Positions 32,451 through 42,174 of a stretch of DNA of 46,495 nucleotides are shown one piece after another. The stretch spans positions 1-46,495 of the forward strand of contig JBJXGU010000267.1 in the NCBI GenBank assembly GCA_046160245.1, given 5' to 3'. Every line of letters starts with the position of its first letter. The first letter of the stretch is position 1. The stretch is from JAJTFW01 sp046160245 (GTDB lineage Bacteria; Bacteroidota; Bacteroidia; AKYH767-A; OLB10). The notes below the pieces were generated by a model. It was not told where the DNA came from and did no database searches. It saw only the letters and a program-made list of their open reading frames with translations. Position numbers and translations under genes: made by a program.

Positions 32451-32951
32451 TTATTTTGTAGTTAACTTTTTAATTTCTTCGTACATCTTTTCGTCGTCAC
32501 CTGGAGAGTATGTATTTCTTTGCATCACAATCTTTCCTGATCCATCAATTAAAAAGGTGTGCGGTACATTATTTACGTTCATTGCTCTTCTAAAATCAGA
32601 ATTAGGATCTAATAAAACATCAAACTCCCAACCTTTACCAGCGACAAATGGTGCTACCGAACTCATCGTTCTAGAATCATCAATGGAAATAGCATAAATT
32701 TTAACGCCAGTTTCTTTCTGCCAATCAACATACGACTCATTCATGTCTTTCAATGATGCGATGCAAGGCTTGCACCAAGTAGCCCAAAAATCAATGATGA
32801 TAGGCTTGCCATCATTTTTAATTTCCGCAGTATTGAAGGGTTTGCCATCAATATCTTTAATCGTAACCGCAGCAATATCTGTTTTGTTTTCTTGAGCAAT
32901 GCTGAAATTGAATATAAAAAGGGAAGCGACAACAAGCCATAAATTTTTCAT
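32451..32951 (-). CDS. TlpA-like thioredoxin-family protein
   Basis: 166 aa. Signal peptide ends SIAQ (about residue 20). Thioredoxin fold with redox site W-C-K-P-C (Cys60, Cys63) after IIIDFWAT, and the cis-Pro segment NNVPHTFLID. The ISIDD and VLLDPNSDF elements fit the TlpA/ResA/AhpC-TSA type. It probably acts as a periplasmic disulfide reductant, for instance for cytochrome maturation or for the Omp28-type proteins encoded on each side. A strong promoter (32979-32986) and a terminator make it a single-gene transcript. Confidence 0.9.
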   Translation of the reverse strand: MKNLWLVVASLFIFNFSIAQENKTDIAAVTIKDIDGKPFNTAEIKNDGKPIIIDFWATWCKPCIASLKDMNESYVDWQKETGVKIYAISIDDSRTMSSVAPFVAGKGWEFDVLLDPNSDFRRAMNVNNVPHTFLIDGSGKIVMQRNTYSPGDDEKMYEEIKKLTTK

Positions 32952-32978
32952 TCTGTATTTTTTAGATTTTTAGAATAT

Positions 32979-32986
32979 CAAAAGTA
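32979..32986 (-). promoter_or_regulatory. Promoter for the TlpA-like gene
   Basis: Minus-strand TACTTTTG is a perfect TAnnTTTG box, 28 bp upstream of the ATG at 32951. A TTTG (33010-33013) lies 23 nt upstream as a possible -33 element. Confidence 0.55.
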
Positions 32987-33069
32987 CAAAATTATTGAGG
33001 GGAAAAAAACAAAATTTTTTAGGCTTCATGGAAGCGTCACTAAAGATTGGGTAGTAGGGGTGCGCAAAT

Positions 33070-33099
33070 AAAAAAGGGAACCGACAGTGCCGATTCCCT
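33070..33099 (-). terminator. Terminator of the large Omp28/adhesin gene
   Basis: An 11-bp stem with two G-T pairs (33075-33085 with 33089-33099) and a 3-nt loop, followed on the minus strand by six T. It starts 23 bp after the stop codon. Confidence 0.85.
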
Positions 33100-33121
33100 A
33101 GAGTTGATTGATTAGATATTT

Positions 33122-34978
33122 TTACTTGTTTAAGATAACTTTCTTAATGATTCTTTGTGAATCAGCATCAATTTGAATGAAGTAAGTCCCGTCTTGTAAA
33201 CCGTTCATTACAACTTTATGTTGATTGCTCTTTGCAGTAGTGTAAGTCTCAATGGTCTTTCCTGTAACATCGTTAATAGAAATACGAACCATATTATCTT
33301 TTACTGTGCTAAGATTCAAGAATACATCACCTGTGGTAGGGATTGGGAATAAACTGATTTGCTCATGTGTATTCTCATTAACACCCACGGCAACTGATAA
33401 ATTTACATCATCTATGTAAAGATTGTTTCCGTATCCAGAAGTAGCTTTGAATTTAACTAATACTTCAGGTTGTCCAACATACGCGTTAAGGCTGAAAGAT
33501 TCAGTGCGCCATTGTGTAGTACTTCCAGAAACTGGAGTGAAGACTGTAGTAAGGTTTCCGGCTGTTAAAAGTGCAGGGTCAGCCTGTGACCATTCTGTCG
33601 TCCAAGTTGCTCCGCAATCAGAAGAAACCATTATTTCAAGTAAATCACTAGCGCCTAGGTAACCAGCTTTTGCTAAAGAGAATGAAAAATTAGGAGCAAC
33701 CGCAGTGCTTAAATCAAATTTTGGAGTTAATAAATCATCAACATCATTTGCAGGACTCAACCAGAAATCCATTTTAGAAGAGCCGTTGTTCGCAGTAGTT
33801 CCTACAGCATTTCTTGCCCAAGTTGCAGCAGCTCCACCGTTAATTCTTAACCAGTTGGTTGGAGGGAATGTTGCAGCAACGAATCCTTCCACAACAGGAG
33901 CAGCTACACCCGTTGTGTTATTGTAGATAAGATTAGCGGAATAGGCATTGTTGATAGCTACGTAATCAGCAGCTCCATTCACACTTGTAAGATTACAAGT
34001 TAATGCGTTGGCTCCTGCATTGAGCGTAACAATAGGAAGAGCAACCGTGGTAGAGGCACCGCTTGCTAATGAACCAGTCCAAGTAAAGTTATTTGCGTTC
34101 CCGGCAATCGTGTAAGTAAAATCAGCAGTCGTAATGGTTGTTGCTCCTTTGTTTACTAATTCAACAGATGGAGAATAACTATTTACACATGTAAGTACGT
34201 TAGTACCACATTCAAAAATAGAACCATCAACAGGTAATGTTACCGGGTTGCTAATACCGGTTTGTAATACTTCTTTACCAGTGTTGTTTTGAATGAAGGC
34301 TACAATAGCTAATTCGTTTTTGTTATAAATGTAAGTAGGAACTGCGGTGGTGAATTGGAAGTTTTGTGTTTGACCTACTGTCCATGCTGCTGTGAGGGTA
34401 GTTCCTGTTGCTGATGGAAGCATCTTACGCATTATAGAATAAAATTCTTTTTCACCATTTGAACCTGGCGCAACGCAAAACTTAACCTCTTTTTCTACTA
34501 AAGCCGTTTGTAGAACTAAAGCACCGCCAGCAGCTTGTGTGCAAGTAATATCAACATTAATTGTGATGGAGTCGAAAGTTGCATTGTAAGCATGTGTTAC
34601 CACAACATCAAATGGTGAAGTGGTAGCATACCGATTGTCAATAGCAGATTGGTTTAATGCGCTTGGAGCTCCAGTAACTACTATACCATCAAATCGAATA
34701 TTGGGAACTCCACTTACAGTATAATAAGATACACGTGGCCCAACCCAAGTTTGAGTTTGAGTATTCATTGGATCAACACCTGGCCAGTTGGTTTGATATT
34801 TAATAGAAACGGTTTTAGATTCATTGCCTGAAAGCAATGTATTCAAAGCAGGATTTTGAACAGCACAAGGCCCACAAGATGCTTGTGTGAATTCTTCTAA
34901 TAATGTTAAACGTTGCGATTGTGCATTTAGTGCGGCGCCCACCAACATTGCGAGCGCAAGAGTGTAAAGTTTTTTCAT
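33122..34978 (-). CDS. Multidomain surface protein: Omp28-like thioredoxin domain, CARDB-like and adhesin-like domains, T9SS tail
   Basis: 618 aa. Signal peptide ends LNAQ. Residues about 22-245 are Omp28-like with E-E-F-T-Q-A-S-C-G-P-C (Cys35, Cys38). Residues about 255-350 look like a CARDB-type Ig domain (SPSVELVNKGATTITT, SLASGASTTVALP). Residues about 360-525 resemble the jelly-roll adhesin/MAM-like domains of Bacteroidota (EGFVAATFPPTNW, LEIMVSSDCGATWT, NLYIDDVNLSV). The last about 80 residues are a T9SS type A signal (LFPIPTTGDVFLNL, INDVTGKTIETY, LQDGTYFIQI). It is therefore a surface or secreted protein carrying a redox-type CXXC site. Confidence 0.88.
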   Translation of the reverse strand: MKKLYTLALAMLVGAALNAQSQRLTLLEEFTQASCGPCAVQNPALNTLLSGNESKTVSIKYQTNWPGVDPMNTQTQTWVGPRVSYYTVSGVPNIRFDGIVVTGAPSALNQSAIDNRYATTSPFDVVVTHAYNATFDSITINVDITCTQAAGGALVLQTALVEKEVKFCVAPGSNGEKEFYSIMRKMLPSATGTTLTAAWTVGQTQNFQFTTAVPTYIYNKNELAIVAFIQNNTGKEVLQTGISNPVTLPVDGSIFECGTNVLTCVNSYSPSVELVNKGATTITTADFTYTIAGNANNFTWTGSLASGASTTVALPIVTLNAGANALTCNLTSVNGAADYVAINNAYSANLIYNNTTGVAAPVVEGFVAATFPPTNWLRINGGAAATWARNAVGTTANNGSSKMDFWLSPANDVDDLLTPKFDLSTAVAPNFSFSLAKAGYLGASDLLEIMVSSDCGATWTTEWSQADPALLTAGNLTTVFTPVSGSTTQWRTESFSLNAYVGQPEVLVKFKATSGYGNNLYIDDVNLSVAVGVNENTHEQISLFPIPTTGDVFLNLSTVKDNMVRISINDVTGKTIETYTTAKSNQHKVVMNGLQDGTYFIQIDADSQRIIKKVILNK

Positions 34979-35119
34979 TGTTCGGTTTTAATATGTTTTA
35001 GTTAATTTTGAGAATTAATTTTAATTAATGAATAAAAGTAAGGAATTAATCATTGAATCAATGCTTTTTACAAGAAGCACTAAGAATAATGACAATTCTT
35101 ATAATAATAGTACAATATT

Positions 35120-36559
35120 ATGAAAAAGATTGAATTCAAAAACCATATCCTAGGCTTTCTATTGTTTTTTTTGCTGATGAGCTATCATTCTGCATTTTCA
35201 CAAGTTCCTTTTTTTGAAAAATCGTTTGGACAAACGGGAGTAGATATCGCTTTTGCCGTTAAACAAAATCCCGACAGTAATGTTTATCTATTTGGTTATT
35301 CAACTAATACAAGTACTCAAGCCGAAGATTTAGCACTTTCTAAGTTAAGCCCTCATGGTGACTTCCTCTGGACGAAGTATTACGGTACTCCCGATGTAGA
35401 TTTTGGTCTTTATATGAATTTGGCTGATTCTTTTGATCTGATTTTAGTTGGATTGACCGCTACATTAGGTCCGTTAGAACAGGAAATTTTGGTACTTAAA
35501 GTGGATAGTGCTGGGCAAGAATTGTGGAGAAAAAATTACGGCGGACCCGGAAATCAAAGTTGTAGATATGTGGAGAAAACAAGCGATGGCATGTACATTC
35601 TGTGTGGTTCAACTACGGATGCTTCAGGTACAAATGATGTGTATGTTTTGAAATTGGATGCTAACGGCGACAAGGTTTGGGATACCGCTTATGCCGCCGT
35701 GGATAATGACTATGGAATGAAAATTATTGAATCGGGAAACCTAAATTATGTATTATCATCCGATACAAGGAGTGTCGGAAATGGAGGGTATGATGTTCAG
35801 CTTTTGGGATTGAATAATTCGGGTGCTTTGAATTTTTCAAACGCTCATGGCGATGTGTATCAGAATGGATGTCAGGGAATCATGCAAACAAGTTCAGGAG
35901 TGAATGTAGTGTATGGAGAAACAGAAATTGCAACCTTTTCACCTTTCGATTTCTCCTATTATATGTTTGATGAGATGGGCGGTTTTTTACGAGAGAAGGT
36001 TTTTGGTGGAGTAGGTACGGATGCCCTTTTTGATGTGGTTGAAACACCCAATGGCGATTTAATGGGTTGTGGTTATTCGAATAGTTTATCGAACGGAACC
36101 CAGCCGCTGAATTTAGCCGTGGTGCGCACCGATTCTCTAGGAAATTTAGTGTTTGTTAAAGAGTTTGGAGGCAATGGAATTGATATTGGATACAGCCTGA
36201 CTCCTGCATTAGGTGGTGGTTATTATGTAGCTGGTCGTCGAACAAATGCAGACGAAGATTTTTACTTACTGCATATCGATGATGCTGGACTTACTTCACT
36301 GCCTGAAAGTGGTGGTTTTCCTGAAGATGAAGTGGTCGTGCTTCCAAACCCTACGCGTGGACAGTTTTCTGTGAAAACTAATTTTTTGGTGAAATCATGG
36401 AATTTGTTTGATGTTGCTGGTCAATTGATCTTTCATCAAGATGGTGGTAATAATAATTTTAAATCATTTGATATCAGCTCATTGAGTGATGGATTTTACT
36501 TTTTAAATGCTCAAGGAGAAGAAAAACAGAAAACAGTTAAATTGTATATGATGAACTGA
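35120..36559 (+). CDS. Secreted beta-propeller protein with T9SS sorting domain
   Basis: 479 aa. Signal peptide ends AFSQ (residue 28). Residues about 30-390 hold seven similar units spaced about 51 residues apart, each with a form like F-x-W-x-K-x-[FY]-G-G-x-x-x-D followed by G-[YS]-[ST]: for example FLWTKYYGTPDVDFG, ELWRKNYGGPGN, FLREKVFGGVGTDA, LVFVKEFGGNGIDIG. Seven units fit a seven-bladed propeller. The C-terminal about 80 residues are a type A T9SS signal (VLPNPTRGQFSV, LFDVAGQLIFH, LSDGFYFLNAQ). It is divergent from the large Omp28/adhesin gene across a 141-bp promoter region. Function unknown. Confidence 0.85.
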   Translation: MKKIEFKNHILGFLLFFLLMSYHSAFSQVPFFEKSFGQTGVDIAFAVKQNPDSNVYLFGYSTNTSTQAEDLALSKLSPHGDFLWTKYYGTPDVDFGLYMNLADSFDLILVGLTATLGPLEQEILVLKVDSAGQELWRKNYGGPGNQSCRYVEKTSDGMYILCGSTTDASGTNDVYVLKLDANGDKVWDTAYAAVDNDYGMKIIESGNLNYVLSSDTRSVGNGGYDVQLLGLNNSGALNFSNAHGDVYQNGCQGIMQTSSGVNVVYGETEIATFSPFDFSYYMFDEMGGFLREKVFGGVGTDALFDVVETPNGDLMGCGYSNSLSNGTQPLNLAVVRTDSLGNLVFVKEFGGNGIDIGYSLTPALGGGYYVAGRRTNADEDFYLLHIDDAGLTSLPESGGFPEDEVVVLPNPTRGQFSVKTNFLVKSWNLFDVAGQLIFHQDGGNNNFKSFDISSLSDGFYFLNAQGEEKQKTVKLYMMN

Positions 36560-36618
36560 TTTGCAACCAAATTGTCAGAATTTAAGGTAGGTATTGCTAT
36601 GTATTAAGAAGATTTTAT

Positions 36619-36626
36619 TATCTTTA
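36619..36626 (+). promoter_or_regulatory. Candidate promoter for the small T9SS protein
   Basis: TATCTTTA differs by one base from TAnnTTTG. A TTG lies 22 nt upstream (36594-36596). It is 24 bp before the ATG at 36650. Confidence 0.4.
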
Positions 36627-36649
36627 ACCCTCCAAAGCAAATAATATAA

Positions 36650-37378
36650 ATGCGTATGAAAAAATTTACTCTTGTCTTATTATCAGCATTCGTGTTGGGA
36701 AGTTTAAGTAGTGCTGTTGCACAAACTTTTACTTTAAGTAACATCACTCCAGTTTCAGTTAGTTCTGATCCTTGGATTCCAGTTGAATCTCATGTAGCTA
36801 TTTCCAATACTTCCAACTCTCTTAAGAGAGTACGTATTGAAAGAATTATTAATTACATCCAGTCTGGGCAATTTGAATTTTTCTGCTATGGTGCAACTAC
36901 GGGGTTATGTTACCCTCCAGGAACTGTAATGTCAAATGGTCTCGATACCATTTTGGGGAACTCAATCGATAATTCATTTAAAGCAGTTGTAAACCCTACA
37001 GGAGTTTATGGACCTGCATCCATTCACTATCGTATTTTTGATACAGATAATATTTCTGATTCTATCGGTGTAGATTTAGCTTGGGATATTACTACTTCAC
37101 TAGGTGAAAATGATGAGGCATTTGGTTTGTCAAAGCCATTGCAAAATCCTGCTGATGCATTTACTGTATTTAATTACAACTTGAAATCAACAGACAATTC
37201 TGATCGATTAATTGTATTTAATATGTTAGGAACTAAAATGAAAACAATGGATATCCCAGGGAAATCTGGAGCCTTGGTTTTAACTACATCTGATTTGAAG
37301 CCAGGTATGTATTTGGTTTCGTACATTTCAAACGGAAAAGTAAAAGATACAAGTCGTTTAGTGGTGAATCACCGTTAA
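36650..37378 (+). CDS. Small secreted protein with T9SS sorting domain
   Basis: 242 aa. Signal peptide ends SAVAQ; Met1 and Met3 are both possible starts. The middle (about 26-155) looks like an Ig-type beta-sandwich (ITPVSVSSDPWIPVESHVAISN, VYGPASIHYRIFDTDN), without family match. The last about 80 residues have the T9SS type A pattern (LQNPADAFTVFNY, DRLIVFNMLGTKMK, LKPGMYLVSYISNGK). It is expected at the cell surface or released. A good terminator follows. Confidence 0.8.
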   Translation: MRMKKFTLVLLSAFVLGSLSSAVAQTFTLSNITPVSVSSDPWIPVESHVAISNTSNSLKRVRIERIINYIQSGQFEFFCYGATTGLCYPPGTVMSNGLDTILGNSIDNSFKAVVNPTGVYGPASIHYRIFDTDNISDSIGVDLAWDITTSLGENDEAFGLSKPLQNPADAFTVFNYNLKSTDNSDRLIVFNMLGTKMKTMDIPGKSGALVLTTSDLKPGMYLVSYISNGKVKDTSRLVVNHR

Positions 37379-37402
37379 TCACTTGAAATAATTGATTGGA
37401 AG

Positions 37403-37425
37403 AGGGACGTTTGTCCCTTTTCTAT
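37403..37425 (+). terminator. Terminator of the small T9SS protein gene
   Basis: AGGGAC (37403-37408) pairs with GTCCCT (37413-37418) around GTTT, followed by TTTTCTATTTT. It lies 24 bp after the stop codon. Confidence 0.85.
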
Positions 37426-37540
37426 TTTATAGGAATTTTTATTTATTGATTTTAGATAGTGTACAAGGATTGAAGTTTTGTGAATCGTAATTAATGCGAT
37501 CAACATAATTTCAGAGAGTTTAAATCGTTAAAATAAAGCA

Positions 37541-39850
37541 ATGAAACAAGAAGCATTAGATTATCATTCGTCAGGTCGACCAGGGAAAATAGAAGTCATT
37601 CCAAGTAAACCATACAGCACTCAACGCGATTTAGCATTAGCCTATTCACCCGGGGTTGCAGAACCTTGTTTGGAGATTGAAAAGAATCCAGAAGACGTTT
37701 ATAAATACACAGCAAAAGGAAATTTAGTAGCGGTAATTTCGAATGGAACCGCCGTCTTAGGTCTTGGAAATATTGGACCCGAAGCGTCGAAACCCGTAAT
37801 GGAAGGTAAAGGTTTACTCTTCAAAATTTTTGCTGATATTGATGTGTTCGACATTGAAATCGATCAAACGAATGTAGATGATTTTGTAAAAACAGTAAAA
37901 GCGATTTCGCCCACTTTTGGCGGAATCAATTTAGAAGATATTAAAGCGCCTGAGTGTTTTGAAATTGAACGCCGACTAAAAGAGGAATTGAAAATTCCAG
38001 TGATGCATGATGATCAGCATGGAACGGCTATCATTTCGGGAGCTGCATTAATTAACGCACTTGAAATTTCAGGAAAGAAAATTGAAGAAGTCCAAATCGT
38101 AGTGAACGGTGCCGGAGCTTCTGCTATTTCTTGTACTTCCTTATTTGTTTCTTTAGGTGCTAAGCTTGAAAATATTATTATGCTCGACAGCACGGGTGTG
38201 ATTCGTCACGACCGTGAAAATTTAGATGTACATAAAATTCGTTTTGCCACACATCGGAATATTAATACCCTTGAGGAGGCGTTTGTAAATGCAGATGTGT
38301 TTATTGGTTTGTCAAAAGGAAATATCATCAATGGAGATCATCTAAGAAGTATGGCTGCCGATCCCATCGTTTTTGCAATGGCGAATCCGGATCCGGAAAT
38401 CATGTACGACGATGCCATTGCTGCACGTCCTGATATTATTATGGCCACAGGTCGCAGCGATTATCCTAACCAAGTGAATAATGTAATCGGCTTCCCTTTC
38501 ATCTTCAGAGGTGCTTTAGATGTGCGAGCTACACAAATTAACGAAGCGATGAAGTTGGCGGCTGTGCACGCTATTGCACAATTAGCAAAGGAACCCGTTC
38601 CCGAATTGGTGAACTTAGCCTACAACAAAAAGAATATTACATTCGGAAAAGATTATATCATTCCTAAGCCTTTAGATCCTCGTTTAATTCATATTGTTGC
38701 TCCTGCAGTTGCTCGAGCGGCTATTGAATCGGGTGTAGCGCAAAAGCCCATCACCGATTGGGAAAAGTATGAGAACGATTTGAAGAAACGATTAGGTCTC
38801 GACAATAAATTGATTCGTGTTATTACCAACAAGGCGAAGCAGAATCCTAAGCGTGTTGTTTTTGCAGATGCGGATACATACAAAATTTTAAAAACGGCTC
38901 AAATTGTAAAAGAGGAAGGCATCGCTCAGCCCATCTTATTGGGAAATAAAAAGAAAATTCAAGCGCTTATCGACGAGCATCAATTGCGTTTAGACGATAT
39001 TCAAGTCATTGATCCGCGTGAAGAGAGTGCTACATTAGAAGAGTTTGGTAAATTGTTTTTTGAGAAAAGAATGCGTCGTGGTTTTACGATGTACGAAGCG
39101 AAGAAGATGATGCAAGAGCGCAATTACTATGGCGCGATGATGGTAGAGACCGGACAAGCTGATGCACTCATTTCAGGATTAACTCGTAATTATGTAGATA
39201 CAATCAAACCTGCTTTGCGTATCATAGGTACCGAAGCAAACGTTGGAAAAGTAGCAGGTATGTACATTTTAATTACCAAAGACGGACCTATTTTCTTTGC
39301 GGATACTACCATCAATATTGAGCCTACTACAGAAGATATTGTTGAAATTACATTACTAACGGCGAAGGCTGTACGACAATTTAATATTCAACCTCGAATA
39401 GCTTTATTGTCTTATTCTAACTTCGGATCGTCAAATACTGAAAGCGCTTTGAAAATGCGTCGCGCAGTTGAAATTTTACATGCTAAGTATCCCGATTTAT
39501 TGGTCGATGGAGAAATTCAGGCAAACATTGCTTTCAATCCACAGATGTTAAAGGATAATTATCCTTTTAGTGATTTAGCGGAGCAAGGTGCCAACACACT
39601 TATTTTCCCAAGTCTGGATGCCGGTAATATTGCTTATAAATTAATGCAAACCCGTGGCGGCGCAGAAGCCATCGGACCGATCATTCTCGGATTGAAAAAG
39701 CCCGTTCATATTCTTCAACTCGGTTCCTCTGTGCGTGAAATTGTAAACATGGTAACCATTGCGGTGGTGGATGCACAATCGAGAGAAGCTGAACAAAAAA
39801 CCGGAATCAAATCGGATGCTAAAACCGATATTCGAACTGCGAAAACGTAA
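37541..39850 (+). CDS. maeB: NADP-dependent malic enzyme with C-terminal phosphotransacetylase domain
   Basis: 769 aa cytosolic enzyme converting malate to pyruvate and CO2 with reduction of NADP. N-terminal malic domain (about 1-160): RDLALAYSPGVAEPCLEI and KGNLVAVISNGTAVLGLGN. Then V-M-H-D-D-Q-H-G-T-A-I-I, and a Rossmann NADP domain with VVNGAGASA (about 160-400). Residues about 430-755 are a phosphate acetyl/butyryl transferase domain (VFADAD, MMVETGQADALISG, GPIILGLKKPVHILQLGSSVREIVNM). In known MaeB proteins the last domain is regulatory, responding to acetyl-CoA, and has lost transferase activity. Size and order are normal for MaeB. The gene stands alone on the plus strand. Confidence 0.95.
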   Translation: MKQEALDYHSSGRPGKIEVIPSKPYSTQRDLALAYSPGVAEPCLEIEKNPEDVYKYTAKGNLVAVISNGTAVLGLGNIGPEASKPVMEGKGLLFKIFADIDVFDIEIDQTNVDDFVKTVKAISPTFGGINLEDIKAPECFEIERRLKEELKIPVMHDDQHGTAIISGAALINALEISGKKIEEVQIVVNGAGASAISCTSLFVSLGAKLENIIMLDSTGVIRHDRENLDVHKIRFATHRNINTLEEAFVNADVFIGLSKGNIINGDHLRSMAADPIVFAMANPDPEIMYDDAIAARPDIIMATGRSDYPNQVNNVIGFPFIFRGALDVRATQINEAMKLAAVHAIAQLAKEPVPELVNLAYNKKNITFGKDYIIPKPLDPRLIHIVAPAVARAAIESGVAQKPITDWEKYENDLKKRLGLDNKLIRVITNKAKQNPKRVVFADADTYKILKTAQIVKEEGIAQPILLGNKKKIQALIDEHQLRLDDIQVIDPREESATLEEFGKLFFEKRMRRGFTMYEAKKMMQERNYYGAMMVETGQADALISGLTRNYVDTIKPALRIIGTEANVGKVAGMYILITKDGPIFFADTTINIEPTTEDIVEITLLTAKAVRQFNIQPRIALLSYSNFGSSNTESALKMRRAVEILHAKYPDLLVDGEIQANIAFNPQMLKDNYPFSDLAEQGANTLIFPSLDAGNIAYKLMQTRGGAEAIGPIILGLKKPVHILQLGSSVREIVNMVTIAVVDAQSREAEQKTGIKSDAKTDIRTAKT

Positions 39851-39879
39851 TAAGTAAACTTGGTTTTTTATGAACTTAT

Positions 39880-40461
39880 ATGATAAAAGGAATTATTGTT
39901 TTCTTTCTTTTTCTACTAGCTGTTCCTGCAAAAGCAAGTTCAAATTTCAAGGCTGATACTATTTCCCAAGATTCGGTTGTCGTATCAAAAAAATTGGGAA
40001 TTGGAATACATCTGAGCTATCATTATAATTTTCCGGTGTTGCATACAACACCTGCCTTAGTGTTCACCATCAAGAACAATGCGTTTATAGCGGGGCCCTG
40101 TTTGACTAGAATAAAATCAAACGCAATTGTCTATGCCGTAGCAACTATTGAACAGGAAAGTAATGGTGCTATGCTCGGATATATGTATACATTCGATCAG
40201 GTGAAAGGGCTCATCGTTCCCTTTTTTCAAACCTTCTTTTATGGGTATGAAGCATACACGTTGGAGTACTCGCATATGTATAAGGCAACGCACACACGAC
40301 TAGTGATTGAAAACACTGCAGGTTTTGGTGCCAAAATAAAGGGGCATAAAAATTTCGAAATTCAATTTGGCGCGGGAATCGGTTCAACGAATGGATTTTT
40401 CTTAATCATCGACCAATTTGTCCCCCATGCTTTTGTAGGTTTACAATACCGATTTAGATGA
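39880..40461 (+). CDS. Small exported, probably outer-membrane barrel protein
   Basis: 193 aa. Signal peptide of about 19 residues (ends AKAS). The rest is made of alternating strands with Gly and aromatic residues (GIGIHLSYHYNFPVL, TRLVIENTAGFGAKI, FEIQFGAGIGSTNGFF) and ends GLQYRFR, the aromatic terminal strand typical of outer-membrane barrels. It starts 29 bp after maeB but is unlikely to be functionally linked. No family recognised. Confidence 0.65.
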   Translation: MIKGIIVFFLFLLAVPAKASSNFKADTISQDSVVVSKKLGIGIHLSYHYNFPVLHTTPALVFTIKNNAFIAGPCLTRIKSNAIVYAVATIEQESNGAMLGYMYTFDQVKGLIVPFFQTFFYGYEAYTLEYSHMYKATHTRLVIENTAGFGAKIKGHKNFEIQFGAGIGSTNGFFLIIDQFVPHAFVGLQYRFR

Positions 40462-40639
40462 GTGCTATGTTTGCATCCAAAGTCCATTTGATTGTTTTGT
40501 GGGATTATAAAATTTATTATATTTGAATATGAAACTACTGAAATATTTTATCGGATGTTTGACAACCTGTGGTTGTGCAATTGATAATTTATTGCGGATA
40601 TAAGTGAGTTATGTTTAAATCACAAAGACCCTTATTAAC

Positions 40640-41176
40640 ATGAAACAACAATTCTTATTTTATTTACTATTACTGTCAAGCCATTTCTGTTTTGCACAGG
40701 CGTACAAGACAGAACCTGTTGAATGGTTAACTCCTAAAATCTATAAAGCCAAGAGTTTTACATTTAAATCTGATTCTGTTTTATTTAAAGCTAAGAATTG
40801 TAAAATATTCGAAATTCATACCAATTCAGGAGTTACAGGTTATTATTTGGAAGGTGATGCCGTTATCAACATTGAGACAAAGCAGTTGAATGAAAAATGT
40901 ACTGCTGCTATGTTTCGTTTTAATCCAATAGATAAAGATTCCTTAATAACTTTTGAAAACCAAAAAGAAACCCATGATGATAAGTACTTTAATTCCACAC
41001 TAAATATTTTAAAATCAACTTTTAGACATTGCTATCACGCAGGTATGGATGCAATCATTCCTGATCAACATGATTATGCAGTCGATTTTTTTAGTCCTAA
41101 ACTTGGTGAAGTTCTCGTAAGTCATGATAAAAAGGAGATTTTTTATTACAATTTTACCCTTAGAACTAAGATGTAA
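40640..41176 (+). CDS. Exported protein of unknown function
   Basis: 178 aa. Signal peptide ends CFAQ (about residue 20). The mature part has mixed strands and a few Cys (KNCKIFEIH, NEKCTAAMFRF, FRHCYHAGMD) and no recognised domain. The start is ATG at 40640. It stands alone, with about 180 bp of non-coding DNA on each side. Hypothetical; I can offer no function. Confidence 0.6.
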   Translation: MKQQFLFYLLLLSSHFCFAQAYKTEPVEWLTPKIYKAKSFTFKSDSVLFKAKNCKIFEIHTNSGVTGYYLEGDAVINIETKQLNEKCTAAMFRFNPIDKDSLITFENQKETHDDKYFNSTLNILKSTFRHCYHAGMDAIIPDQHDYAVDFFSPKLGEVLVSHDKKEIFYYNFTLRTKM

Positions 41177-41360
41177 TCTGCACAGAACAAGCGGTTGGCA
41201 AAAAAGTGGTTTCATTGGTAAAATAAACTATCTACTTCGTTTCAAATTCAATGCAAACATATAATTTAGTCTTTCCAAACCTGCAGGTCCGCTTCTTCGT
41301 CAACCGCCTAAACGTTGGCAACCATAATGCCGAACAGTAAATCAATCAAAAAAGTTGACA

Positions 41361-41954
41361 ATGAATCGACCACGACAACTCATTTTACTTCTATTTTTAC
41401 TGATCTGCGGACTGAGCGGTATGGCGCAGACGAACGTAGTTTCTGTTGACATGTTCGGACTTCTTCACGGACGAAAAGGCATATCCTATGAGAGGAGTTT
41501 TAAGAATAAATTTTCTGCAAGACTTTCGTATGAGAATCAACGATATTCTTATGGAGAGACCAATGGACAGACGGTGTATCAGGTACGCGGTGAAGGAGTA
41601 ATCCCGGAATTAAGATTCTATCCATTCTTCAACAAGAAGCCTGCTCCACTTGGGTTTTATTTCGGACCCTCGTTACGTTACATTCGCGTTACGGAGACGT
41701 ATTCGCCAACAAATATTAAATTAAGTGGGACTGTATTTAATTACACAATAATAAGTGGCTACAAATTTAATTTAGACAGGCTGGTTTTTGACTTATTGGC
41801 TGGCTATGGCTCCGGACTGGTGAGTGGACTTAATGGAAAAAAGCGTTCTAAGATTGATCCTTTTTATTCAGATGATACTATTGACGACTTGAAGGCAAAT
41901 TTTCGAATTGAGATATCAATGGGTTTTTACTTTCCAAAGCTGAAATCGGACTAA
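41361..41954 (+). CDS. Small exported outer-membrane barrel-like protein
   Basis: 197 aa from the ATG at 41361; a TTG two codons upstream is in frame but less likely. Signal peptide ends GMAQ. Mature strands include VVSVDMFGLLHGRKGISYERSF, FSARLSYENQRYSYG, ELRFYPFF, FYFGPSLRYIRVTE, and a final RIEISMGFYF. This resembles small outer-membrane barrels (DUF3575-like) in Bacteroidota. It lies in a stretch of single genes with long non-coding flanks. Confidence 0.65.
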   Translation: MNRPRQLILLLFLLICGLSGMAQTNVVSVDMFGLLHGRKGISYERSFKNKFSARLSYENQRYSYGETNGQTVYQVRGEGVIPELRFYPFFNKKPAPLGFYFGPSLRYIRVTETYSPTNIKLSGTVFNYTIISGYKFNLDRLVFDLLAGYGSGLVSGLNGKKRSKIDPFYSDDTIDDLKANFRIEISMGFYFPKLKSD

Positions 41955-42174
41955 GCATTATGTTTTCCAACATAGTGTATATGCCATTGCCTAGATTCGT
42001 TGTAGTTTGTAGCTTTGTTTTAAAAAGCGTTCGGTTACTTTGGACAGATTGTGCGGGTCGGCCTTAGCATTCCTATCTTCATTGCTTAATCCTCCAAGAT
42101 CTGGCAACGTCATATGCGCACACGCTATAGGTCATTGTAGGACGTCACTCAAATAAATAGACAATAAATAATGT

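Noticed and set aside
40529..40603. 24-codon frame with CLTTCGCAI-like sequence
   Set aside because: Too short, no neighbours suggesting function, and no ribosome-binding site; more likely debris.
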